Below the pieces are notes generated by a model. It was not told the DNA's origin. It worked only from the letters and a program-made list of their open reading frames with translations, and did not search any database. A stretch of DNA of 64,000 nucleotides, from the NCBI RefSeq assembly GCF_003350505.1, contig NZ_QQAY01000001.1:608426-672425 (forward strand), written 5' to 3'. Made by a program: the position numbers and the translations under genes. Below are positions 17,781 through 25,488 of this stretch, piece after piece (positions within the stretch are counted from its first letter, which is position 1; each line of letters starts with the position of its first letter). This DNA is from Falsibacillus pallidus (GTDB taxonomy: Bacteria; Bacillota; Bacilli; Bacillales; DSM-25281).

Positions 17781-18671
17781 TCAATCTTCAATGATGAGGG
17801 GATGGTGCATCACATCATACCCTTTATCTTTCTTCCTCAATTCATTCCCATCTTCAAATACCCGTTCAAAGAACAGGCTTGCAGGCTCTGCCAATTCCCG
17901 GTAATAATCGGCAAACAGCTCAGCCGCCATTCCTCCAAGCCATTTATCCGGAAGAAGCTCCTGCGGAAGCCCCGGATCGCTGAAGAGGAACTTGCGATAT
18001 TCATGAACGAGCTTTGTCCGCTCGACGAAGCAATCCGCATCACTCATTTGGCCGTTTTGGATCTTCACTTTGTCTGCTTCATATTTCTTTCTGTAAAACC
18101 CCAGGAATTCTTCGTACTTTTGGTTGATTTCAGCAATATTCCAGCATTCCTGAACGAGTTTATTATTCTCTTCAGGACCCTTGTATTCACTAAGGAAATA
18201 ATGGACATGTTCATGGATATCATACTTATCCAAAAGGGCAAAGACTTGCTTCTTAAGATCATTTGGAGAAATCCAGCAGCTGTTGGAAATCGTCCCGAAT
18301 CCGCTCCATACTAATTCTTTCCTTAGTTCATCCCGTACATTGCGCTTTTCTTCCGGGATTGAATAGATGAGCATCCTCCACTTTCCATCCCACTCTTCAG
18401 GGCTCAGTTTAAAGATGCGCTTCGCTGCTTCTTCCATCCTGTCGACACCAATCGGCGTCAGAAAATAATAGCTTTTATTCCCTTCCCGCCTTGATTGGAC
18501 CCATCCCTGCTTATTCATCCTTGAAATGGCCGCTCTGACGGACTGCTCATTATGCCCAAATTCCTTCAGCAGCCGGATCAGGCTTCCTATCCAAATTTCA
18601 TTTCCGTAGTGCCGGATATAATCCCCGTATAACGTAAATATCATTGATCTCGTATTCAAGTTGTTTTCCAC
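17781..18671 (-). CDS. paaX: PaaX-family transcriptional regulator of phenylacetate catabolism
   Basis: A 296-residue regulator. Residues 1-70 hold the PaaX-type winged HTH (RSMIFTLYGDYIRHYGNEIWIGSLIRLL, then QSVRAAISRMNKQGWVQSRR). The central and C-terminal PaaX domains follow (WDGKWRMLIYSIPEEKRNVRDELRKELVWSGFGTI). The frame extends 22 codons upstream; I choose GTG 18671 because GAGG precedes it and the family start lies there. The inducer of PaaX is phenylacetyl-CoA. It probably represses the paaK-paaJ operon, whose leader contains a palindrome at 26851-26869. Confidence 0.85.
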   Translation of the reverse strand: MENNLNTRSMIFTLYGDYIRHYGNEIWIGSLIRLLKEFGHNEQSVRAAISRMNKQGWVQSRREGNKSYYFLTPIGVDRMEEAAKRIFKLSPEEWDGKWRMLIYSIPEEKRNVRDELRKELVWSGFGTISNSCWISPNDLKKQVFALLDKYDIHEHVHYFLSEYKGPEENNKLVQECWNIAEINQKYEEFLGFYRKKYEADKVKIQNGQMSDADCFVERTKLVHEYRKFLFSDPGLPQELLPDKWLGGMAAELFADYYRELAEPASLFFERVFEDGNELRKKDKGYDVMHHPLIIED

Positions 18672-18787
18672 TTCTGCCTCACGATCCTTTTCGTTTGTCA
18701 AAACAATTTTTTGAACAAAGTTTACCAGAAAATGCACATATGTGCCATGTTTCCTGTTTAGGATAGGAACTTCGTGAAGGAAGGTGT

Positions 18788-19987
18788 TTACATATTTTCA
18801 ACGATGGAAGCTATTCCTTGTCCTACACCTACACACATCGTCGCAAGTCCTGTCTCTGAATTCCGCCTCTTCATTTCGTAGAGCAGCGTGGTTAAAATCC
18901 TGGCACCGCTCGCACCAAGCGGATGGCCGAATGCGATGGCCCCTCCATTCACATTTACGATTTCCGGACGGAGATCGAGCTCTTTGATGCAGGCAATCGA
19001 CTGCGAGGCAAATGCTTCATTCAACTCAATCAAATCAATGCCGTTTGCTGTCATCCCGGTTCTTTGCAGCGCTTTTCTCACGGCATGCACCGGACCCATC
19101 CCCATAATGGAAGGCTCTAATCCAGCTACTGCCGATACCCTGTATTTGGCAAGGGGCTTCAAACCGAGTTTTTTCGCTTTGGACTCACTCATCAGAAGGA
19201 GGACGGATGCTCCATCATTCACCCCAGAGGCATTTCCCGCCGTTATGGTGCCGCCTTCGAATAGAGGTCTTAGACTGGACAATTTCTCTAGCGTCGTTTC
19301 CGGGCGGGGATGTTCATCTACGGCAACAGCAAACGGCTGGCGCCTGTCATCCAATGTATGAACAGGGATGATTTCCTTTTCGAACAGGTTCTTTTCCATC
19401 GCTGCTTTTGCCTTCAGCTGGCTTTCAAACGCAAATCGATCCTGTTCTTCCCTTGTTATGCCATACCGCCTTGCCACATTTTCAGCCGTTTCAGGCATGG
19501 AATCTGTTCCATACAATTTCTCAAGCTTTCGATTGATGAATCTCCAGCCAATGGTAGTATCAAAAATCTCCATGTTCCCTCTTGGGAAATCCTTTTCCGG
19601 CTTGGCCATGACCAATGGCGCCCTGGTCATGCTTTCCGTTCCCCCTGCAATGAAAATGTCCCCTTCACCGGCCATAATCGCCCTCGCTGCATAATTGACT
19701 GCGTCAAGTCCTGATCCGCAAAGGCGATTGATGGTTGTGGCAGCGACCTCAACGGGAAGACCCGCAAGCAAAGCAGCCATCCGGGCTACATTACGGTTGT
19801 CTTCCCCTGCTTGATTGGCATTGCCAAGCACCACTTCCTCGATTTCGTGAGGTGGGACTTCCGGGTTTCGCTCCAATATGGCTTTGATGACCGCTGCCCC
19901 GAGATCATCCGGACGGACTTTTTTCAGCCCTCCCTTATAGCGGCCAATCGGTGTTCTGGCAGCATCGATGATGACTGCAGTCTCCAT
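18788..19987 (-). CDS. paaJ: Acetyl-CoA acyltransferase, 3-oxoadipyl-CoA thiolase type
   Basis: A 399-residue thiolase. The acyl-accepting Cys is in NRLCGSGLDAV (about residue 90), the His is in NVNGGAIAFGHPLGASGAR (about 350), and the second Cys is in MCVGVGQG (about 386), a variant typical of the PaaJ/PcaF group rather than CIGGGQG. It cleaves 3-oxoadipyl-CoA to succinyl-CoA and acetyl-CoA, and in the paa pathway also 3-oxo-5,6-dehydrosuberyl-CoA. It is the last beta-oxidation gene of the operon, 6 bp after paaH. Confidence 0.85.
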   Translation of the reverse strand: METAVIIDAARTPIGRYKGGLKKVRPDDLGAAVIKAILERNPEVPPHEIEEVVLGNANQAGEDNRNVARMAALLAGLPVEVAATTINRLCGSGLDAVNYAARAIMAGEGDIFIAGGTESMTRAPLVMAKPEKDFPRGNMEIFDTTIGWRFINRKLEKLYGTDSMPETAENVARRYGITREEQDRFAFESQLKAKAAMEKNLFEKEIIPVHTLDDRRQPFAVAVDEHPRPETTLEKLSSLRPLFEGGTITAGNASGVNDGASVLLLMSESKAKKLGLKPLAKYRVSAVAGLEPSIMGMGPVHAVRKALQRTGMTANGIDLIELNEAFASQSIACIKELDLRPEIVNVNGGAIAFGHPLGASGARILTTLLYEMKRRNSETGLATMCVGVGQGIASIVENM

Positions 19988-19993
19988 ATCCCT

Positions 19994-20848
19994 TCACTCC
20001 TTATCTGTGTAGTCGTAGACGCCGCGCCCGCTCTTTCTGCCGAGCCTGCCAGCCTTTACGTATTTGACCAACAATGGGGCAGGACGGTATTTTTCCCCCA
20101 ATGTTTTATGAAGGTATTCCAGGTTGTTCAGCCTTGTATCCAATCCGACCAGATCCCCGAGTTCAAATGGCCCCATCGGATAATTGAGCCCGAGTTTAAT
20201 GGCTTTGTCTATTTCTTCAGGCGATCCGACGCCTTCCTGGAGCATATAGAAAGCTTCATTGCCGACCAGTGCGGAAATCCGGCTTGTGACGAATCCCGGA
20301 AATTCATTGACGACCACGGTTTCCTTCCCCATGGATTTGGCGCATTCCCTGACGATTCCGACTGTCTCCTCGCTTGTCTCCAAACCTTTGATGATTTCGA
20401 CAAGCGGCATTTTATGTACGGGATTGAAGAAATGCATGGCGATGACCTTGTCAGGCCGCTTCGTAAATGAGCCGATTTCAGTCGGACTCATAGTAGAAGT
20501 GTTGGTTGCCAGGATGCAGTCTTCCTTTGTCCAGGCATCGAGCTTTTCAAATACATCTTTTTTGATGGCGATTTTTTCTGGTACGGCTTCGATAACCAGA
20601 TCTGCCGATTCCGCTGCTTCTTGCAGATTGTCTGTATATCGCAGGGCAGCCTTCGATGTTTCCATTTGCGATACGGAAATCTTCCCTCTTGCCAGCCCCT
20701 TTTCAAAAATCGATGCAATCTCTTTTTCTGCGTGAAATAAAGCATCCTGATGGACATCGAACAATTTGACTGAAAATCCGCCAAGTGCGGCCGCGTAGGC
20801 AATTCCCCTTCCCATTACCCCTGATCCAATCACAGCAATGTTTTTCAT
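19994..20848 (-). CDS. paaH: 3-hydroxyacyl-CoA dehydrogenase (PaaH-like)
   Basis: A 284-residue NAD+-dependent dehydrogenase. The Rossmann motif is VIGSGVMGRGIAYAAALGG (residues 6-24), and HFFNPVHKMPLVEII (about 138) carries the catalytic His. FPGFVTSRISALVGNEAF introduces the C-terminal helical domain. It oxidises 3-hydroxyadipyl-CoA in the paa pathway. Single-domain size is as expected for PaaH/Hbd types, and context decides between them. Confidence 0.85.
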   Translation of the reverse strand: MKNIAVIGSGVMGRGIAYAAALGGFSVKLFDVHQDALFHAEKEIASIFEKGLARGKISVSQMETSKAALRYTDNLQEAAESADLVIEAVPEKIAIKKDVFEKLDAWTKEDCILATNTSTMSPTEIGSFTKRPDKVIAMHFFNPVHKMPLVEIIKGLETSEETVGIVRECAKSMGKETVVVNEFPGFVTSRISALVGNEAFYMLQEGVGSPEEIDKAIKLGLNYPMGPFELGDLVGLDTRLNNLEYLHKTLGEKYRPAPLLVKYVKAGRLGRKSGRGVYDYTDKE

Positions 20849-20911
20849 GAAATTCCCTCCTTTTAAAAAGGGATCAGAATTCGCTTTACGCTTCTCCCAA
20901 TCCCTTCTTTA

Positions 20912-21685
20912 TCACTTTCCTTGGAAAGCTGGCTTCCTTTTTTCTTTAAAAGCCTGCAAACCCTCTAAGTGGTCTTCTGACTTTCCTGCAATCCGCTGGG
21001 CATACGCTTCTTTCTCCAGCATTTCCTGAAGATCTGAGTCCCAGCTTTGGTAGAGGTAACGCTTGATGAGCCCGATGGCTTTCGTCGGCATCGCTGCCAG
21101 CTTGGAGGCAAAATCATCAACTTCCTGCTCCCAAGCTTCGAGAGTGGCGACTTTCGTCACAAGTCCAAGCTCTAAAGCTTTCCCAGCCGGAATCTTCTCT
21201 CCTAAAACAGCAAGCTCCATTGCTTTGGCATGCCCAATCAACCTCGGAAGGTAATAAAGGTTACCTGAATCCGGAATCAGTCCAACATGAATGAAGGCTT
21301 CCATAAAACTTGCTTTCTCTGAAGCCAATCGGAAATCACAGGCCAGAGCCAGGCTCAATCCAGCGCCGGCAGCGACCCCATTAACAGCCGCAATGACGGG
21401 CTTTTCCAAACTGCTGATGGCGGATATTAAAGGGTTGTAGCCTTTGCGGAGGATTTCCCCATGATCCATTTCTTCGTCTACATCTGCCAAATCCTGACCT
21501 GAACAGAAGGCCCTTCCCGCACCTGTCACAACCACTGCCCTGACTTCCTGATTTTTAGCGATGGATTTGAACGCTTTCAGCAGCTCTGCATTCATCTGCT
21601 GTGTAAAAGCATTCAATTTATCCGGCCGATTCAGCGTGATCCAAGCCGTCTGATTTTTTTCTTCATATAAAATCGTTTCGTACAC
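20912..21685 (-). CDS. paaG: Enoyl-CoA hydratase/isomerase, 1,2-epoxyphenylacetyl-CoA isomerase type
   Basis: A 257-residue crotonase-fold enzyme. The oxyanion-hole segments are AFCSGQDLADV and NGVAAGAGLSLALACD. The active-site loop reads FIHVGLIPDSGNLYYLPRLIG, with Asp where hydratases carry Gly-Ala, as in PaaG. It should convert the ring epoxide to oxepin-CoA and shift double bonds later. The frame is open 16 codons further, but GTG 21685 with a GGGGGTGG ribosome site and no overlap with paaF is preferred. Confidence 0.8.
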   Translation of the reverse strand: MYETILYEEKNQTAWITLNRPDKLNAFTQQMNAELLKAFKSIAKNQEVRAVVVTGAGRAFCSGQDLADVDEEMDHGEILRKGYNPLISAISSLEKPVIAAVNGVAAGAGLSLALACDFRLASEKASFMEAFIHVGLIPDSGNLYYLPRLIGHAKAMELAVLGEKIPAGKALELGLVTKVATLEAWEQEVDDFASKLAAMPTKAIGLIKRYLYQSWDSDLQEMLEKEAYAQRIAGKSEDHLEGLQAFKEKRKPAFQGK

Positions 21686-21698
21686 CCTTTTCCACCCC

Positions 21699-22475
21699 CT
21701 ATCTTCCTTTGAAGTCCGGTCTGCGTTTTTCAACGAATGCTCTCATGCCTTCTTTTTGATCCTCTGATGAAAACAACAGATAAAAGTTCTTCCTCTCATA
21801 CTGCATGCCTTCATATAAGGAATAATCGATAGCCTTCAAGACACTATCCTTGATCAGTCTGACTGAAAGCGGCGGCTTCTGTGCCACTTGGAGCGCAAAT
21901 TTCTTCGTTTCCTCCATTAGGACTTCAGGGGCTACCACCCTGTTGATAATCCCAAGATCGCAGGCTTCCTGTGCAGGATGCATTTCTCCCGTCCAGAGCC
22001 ATTCCATCGCTTTTGTCTTTCCGATGAGTTTGGTGAGGCGCTGAGTTCCGCCAGCTCCAGGCATCACGCCCAAATTCACTTCAGGGAAGCCGAATTTTGC
22101 ATCTTCTGCGGCAAAGAGGATATCACAGACAAGTGCCAATTCGAATCCTCCTCCAAGGGCAAATCCATGCACCGCCCCGATGATCGGCTTCTTGACGACA
22201 GCCAATCGGTCCCAATCGGCAAATTGATTCAAGCGTTCGAAGTCGATGCTGCCTTCATCGGCCATTTCGTCTATGTCAGCCCCGGCTGCAAAGGCACGGC
22301 CATTCCCGGAAAGAACGATGGCTCTCACGTTCTCTTCCCTGTCCATGTATTCAAAGGCAGCAAGGATTTCTGACACCATTTCCCGATTGATGGCATTGAG
22401 GACCTTCGGCCGGTTTAACCGGACAAATCCCAGCACTTCCTCAATCTCGACTTCAATATGGTGAAAATTATCCAT
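21699..22475 (-). CDS. paaF: Enoyl-CoA hydratase, 2,3-dehydroadipyl-CoA hydratase type
   Basis: A 258-residue crotonase-fold hydratase. It shows AFAAGADIDEM and HGFALGGGFELALVCD for the oxyanion hole and FPEVNLGVMPGAGGTQRL with the catalytic Glu. It hydrates 2,3-dehydroadipyl-CoA to 3-hydroxyadipyl-CoA. ATG 22475 overlaps the end of the EthD gene by 8 bp; a GTG at 22487 is an alternative start with no better ribosome site. Confidence 0.8.
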   Translation of the reverse strand: MDNFHHIEVEIEEVLGFVRLNRPKVLNAINREMVSEILAAFEYMDREENVRAIVLSGNGRAFAAGADIDEMADEGSIDFERLNQFADWDRLAVVKKPIIGAVHGFALGGGFELALVCDILFAAEDAKFGFPEVNLGVMPGAGGTQRLTKLIGKTKAMEWLWTGEMHPAQEACDLGIINRVVAPEVLMEETKKFALQVAQKPPLSVRLIKDSVLKAIDYSLYEGMQYERKNFYLLFSSEDQKEGMRAFVEKRRPDFKGR

Positions 22476-22761
22476 TAGTCGTTTCACCGAACATAAATGT
22501 CACGGAGTCGCCTGCAAGCTTCATGACATCTTTTCCGGATGCTTTGGACTCTTCTGTCTTTGATGCTTCTTTGAATGCCTCTTTATTTTCATAGTACATT
22601 TCACACATCATATAATACGGCGCATCCCCTGCGAATTTAGTGACTTCCACGCGCTGCAGGCCAGGGATCTTCTCTGTCAAAGGAATATGCGTCCCGAAGT
22701 AGTACTCATCAAATTTTTCCGTATCTTCCGGCTTCTTGAACATAGCGATCATTTTAAACAT
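22468..22761 (-). CDS. EthD-domain protein in paa operon
   Basis: A 97-residue dimeric alpha-beta barrel protein. FKMIAMFKKPEDTEKFDEYYFGTHIPLTEKIPGL is the standard EthD opening with the conserved His-Pro region. EthD-type proteins occur in aromatic and ether degradation loci; their exact role is not settled. Here it is inserted between paaD and paaF, where enteric clusters carry paaE. Whether it compensates for the absent reductase is unknown. Confidence 0.8.
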   Translation of the reverse strand: MFKMIAMFKKPEDTEKFDEYYFGTHIPLTEKIPGLQRVEVTKFAGDAPYYMMCEMYYENKEAFKEASKTEESKASGKDVMKLAGDSVTFMFGETTNG

Positions 22762-22784
22762 GTTTTTTCCCCCTTGTTTTTGGT

Positions 22785-23282
22785 CTACATTAATGTAGAA
22801 ATTGGTTTCATTGCTTCAAATGGATTTTTGCACGACTTGCAGTATAAAATGCTTCTGCAGGCAGTCGGGCCAAAAATATTTTCCAGCGTTGTGTATTCAG
22901 AATCACAATACGGACAGTTGACTTTCCACATTTCTTCTCCTTCTAAAAAGACGGGAGGAGGGGCAATTCCGAATTCCTTCAACTTCTCCCTGCCCTGCTC
23001 GCTGATCCGGTCCGAAGTCCATGGCGGCGAATAGCGGTAATGTACTTCTATTTCTCTCCCAATCTGCAATTCTTCCACTGCCGAAAGGATGTTTTTTTTG
23101 ATGATTTCCAGAGCCGGACAGCCAACAAAGGTCGGAAGAATTTCAATCACAACACTTTTTTCATATGCTTGGACAGAGTGAATCATTCCTAAATCAATGA
23201 TGCTGACAGAATCGATTTCCGGATCCTTCACTTCTTGAAGCTTCATCATAATCGATTCTTTTATTTCCTTCTGGATGATCAT
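22785..23282 (-). CDS. paaD: Phenylacetate-CoA oxygenase subunit PaaD
   Basis: A 165-residue protein. The N-terminal DUF59/MIP18 domain is VKDPEIDSVSIIDLGMI, with the family Cys in TFVGCPALEII. The C-terminal part carries a four-Cys zinc-ribbon-like set, CPYCDSEYTT and CRSILYCKSCKNPF, as in PaaD. It is needed for assembly or function of the PaaABC monooxygenase. ATG 23282 is chosen over an upstream in-frame start because GAGGAGGG precedes it, 13 bp after the paaC stop. Confidence 0.88.
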   Translation of the reverse strand: MIIQKEIKESIMMKLQEVKDPEIDSVSIIDLGMIHSVQAYEKSVVIEILPTFVGCPALEIIKKNILSAVEELQIGREIEVHYRYSPPWTSDRISEQGREKLKEFGIAPPPVFLEGEEMWKVNCPYCDSEYTTLENIFGPTACRSILYCKSCKNPFEAMKPISTLM

Positions 23283-23295
23283 TTGAGATCCCTCC

Positions 23296-24120
23296 TCACC
23301 ATACGGCTTTAGGATGGGAGCGGCACACTTCACTCAATGTTTCAAGGGCTGATGAAAGGTCTGTGGTGTGAATTCCCGACCTGCCATCTCCGAGTTCCAT
23401 TCCGGGCTCTCCCGGCCAAGTGACATCGACCTGCTCCAAAATCTGCTTCATGGCAGATTCCCATCTCTTCTTAAATGCCTGTTCTTCTTCCACAAGGCCA
23501 TGCTTGTGAAATTCAGCTGCCAATGGGCCGTAGGAGAGCACGCCTCCAAAATCCTTCCACACCCTCGAAATGGCTTCAAGCATCCTCTCCCTGCCTTCTC
23601 CTTTACTCAAGGAAAGCTGCTGGAACCATACTTTCCAGTGCATGACATGGTAATACTGCTCCATATTGATTTTCACGGCAGCATCGGAAAGAGGCTGATA
23701 GGATGACAGTTTAAGAGATTCGAGTTTCAGCTTTTTATACGTGTCATAGAAATAATGCCTCACCACGGTAAAAGCCCAATCATATCTCGGTTCATCCAAG
23801 TAGGTGCCGGATCCGTTGACAAGCTCAAGCAAAACCGCATTCTTTCGGTCTCCAGTTTCCCTGAGATGCGCCAGGTCATCTGCCGAACCCTCTCCGAGTT
23901 CTTCAAGCAAGCTGTAGTACATGGCTGCATGCCCCATAGTGTCCTGATTGATCGAAGAAAAAGCAACGTCTTCCTCGATGTGAGGGGCAAGCCCAAGCCA
24001 TTCGGAACCCCGGAAAGCATGCAGGAAATCGTCGTCCGCCAGCTGATAGAGCAATTCACGAAGTGCCGAGTGATACTCAGGATTTAGCTTCGCTTCCTGC
24101 GGTGTGTTTACTTTTTTCAC
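23296..24120 (-). CDS. paaC: Phenylacetyl-CoA epoxidase subunit PaaC
   Basis: A 274-residue ferritin-like helical protein, the structural partner of PaaA. Characteristic segments are LLYQLADDDFLHAFRGSEWLG near residue 23 and the NQDTMGHAAMYYSLLEELG helix near 57. GTG 24118-24120 lies inside paaB with GGGGGGAG upstream, so the genes overlap by 44 bp and translation is probably coupled. PaaA and PaaC form the epoxidase core. Confidence 0.9.
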   Translation of the reverse strand: MKKVNTPQEAKLNPEYHSALRELLYQLADDDFLHAFRGSEWLGLAPHIEEDVAFSSINQDTMGHAAMYYSLLEELGEGSADDLAHLRETGDRKNAVLLELVNGSGTYLDEPRYDWAFTVVRHYFYDTYKKLKLESLKLSSYQPLSDAAVKINMEQYYHVMHWKVWFQQLSLSKGEGRERMLEAISRVWKDFGGVLSYGPLAAEFHKHGLVEEEQAFKKRWESAMKQILEQVDVTWPGEPGMELGDGRSGIHTTDLSSALETLSEVCRSHPKAVW

Positions 24121-24472
24121 TTTTTAACTCCCCCCATGACATGATTTCCTTTTCATCGAGCATCTGCTGCTCATATTGCCGCCACTTTTTCTTTAAATAT
24201 CCGTATCCCTTTGCTGTACGATAGTCTTTATTATCCAGCCTTTGGAGACTGGCCCGTTCATCGGGCTCCATCATTCGGATGTCGTCCCTTTTTACAACCC
24301 AAATATCGACGACAGGCTCACGCCTCATGAAATTTTCCTGTGCCATGACAAAGGCCATTTCACGGTTTGGCGCAAGCAGGCTGAATTGGTGCTGGAAATT
24401 GGCTGATGGTGTGCGTTTGCTGAAAACTTCGAACACCTGATAAAATTCATCGACTGTCTTTTTTTTGTCCAT
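24077..24472 (-). CDS. paaB: Phenylacetyl-CoA epoxidase subunit PaaB
   Basis: A 131-residue small subunit. It shows FEVFSKRTPSANFQHQFSLLAPNREMAFVMAQENFMRREPVVDIWVV, the classic PaaB core of about 90 residues. A C-terminal extension (YLKKKWRQYEQQM onwards) makes it longer than enteric PaaB. It bridges the PaaAC heterodimers in the complex. It starts 12 bp after paaA. Confidence 0.9.
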   Translation of the reverse strand: MDKKKTVDEFYQVFEVFSKRTPSANFQHQFSLLAPNREMAFVMAQENFMRREPVVDIWVVKRDDIRMMEPDERASLQRLDNKDYRTAKGYGYLKKKWRQYEQQMLDEKEIMSWGELKSEKSKHTAGSEAKS

Positions 24473-24484
24473 TGCAATCCCTCC

Positions 24485-25450
24485 TCACCCTGTATACTCA
24501 CCGCTGCTGAGGGCTTCCCTGACCCAGCGGTTATTTTCATGAGCTGTACGTCTTAATGCGAGTCTTGACGCCGACTTGGGCCCATTATTGGAAATGATGT
24601 TCTTGAATTCGCTCCAGTCAGGCTGTGCGTATGTCCATTCGTCTTTTTCTTTGTCGTATGACATCGTTGGATCAGGCACGGTCAAACCAAGGGAAAGAAT
24701 TCTTGGAACATACTTTGAAAAGAAATCCTGTCTCAGCTGTTCATTTGTTTTCGTCCTGATTTTGTATTTTATTGTGATATCCTGTTTGGAAGATCCGGTT
24801 GTACTGGCAGTGGCCGGTCCGAAGAACATCAGCAGCGATGGCCACCAGCGGTTGACGGCATCCTGCACCATCTCCCTCTGTTCGTCCGTCCCTTCTGCAA
24901 GCGCCATGATTATGGCTTCGCCGTGCTGTGCATGAAAAACCTCTTCGGCACAGATGCGCTGAAGCGCCCTTGCATAAGGCCCGTACGATGCGTTAAGCAT
25001 ATTGGTCTGGGTCATGATGGCGGCTCCATCGACAAGCCATCCGATCAATCCCGCATCGCCCCATGTCGGTGCTTCCATATGGAAGACATTATGGAACTTG
25101 AGCCTTCCAGTCAGCAGGTCTTCCATTAAATCTTCCCGGGTTTTCCCAAGCGGCTTCATCAAGTCTTCTGTGACCCGGAGAAGAAGCTGCCCGTGGCCCA
25201 TTTCATCCTGAACCTTGGCCATAATGCCAAGCTTCCTGCCTAATGTCGGTGCTTTTGGAACCCATTCTTTTTCCGGGAGCGCCCCCATGATTTCACTTAT
25301 TCCATGCATCGAAATCAGTTTGATCAAGGCCATCCGGTACTCATCCGGCATCCAATCATCGGCTTCGATCTTTTCCCCGGACTCTATCTTTGCAATAAAT
25401 CTGGCCAACTTATCTTCTTCAGTAAGGTTGTCGAATTCCAATAAAGACAT
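24485..25450 (-). CDS. paaA: Phenylacetyl-CoA epoxidase catalytic subunit PaaA
   Basis: A 321-residue di-iron oxygenase subunit. Iron-ligand helices include AKVQDEMGHGQLLLR (about residue 80) and CAEEVFHAQHGEAI (about 170), with paired Glu and Glu-x-x-His residues. It inserts one oxygen atom across C1-C2 of the aromatic ring of phenylacetyl-CoA to form the epoxide. It is the second gene of the operon after paaK. Confidence 0.92.
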   Translation of the reverse strand: MSLLEFDNLTEEDKLARFIAKIESGEKIEADDWMPDEYRMALIKLISMHGISEIMGALPEKEWVPKAPTLGRKLGIMAKVQDEMGHGQLLLRVTEDLMKPLGKTREDLMEDLLTGRLKFHNVFHMEAPTWGDAGLIGWLVDGAAIMTQTNMLNASYGPYARALQRICAEEVFHAQHGEAIIMALAEGTDEQREMVQDAVNRWWPSLLMFFGPATASTTGSSKQDITIKYKIRTKTNEQLRQDFFSKYVPRILSLGLTVPDPTMSYDKEKDEWTYAQPDWSEFKNIISNNGPKSASRLALRRTAHENNRWVREALSSGEYTG

Positions 25451-25488
25451 GACAATCCCCTTCCTATTTTTCTTTTGATGGTGTTTAT

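Noticed and set aside
18754..18774. Sequence resembling a yeast 2-micron FRT arm (ATAGGAACTTC)
   Set aside because: Only one partial arm with no core and partner arm; a chance match in the space between paaJ and paaX.
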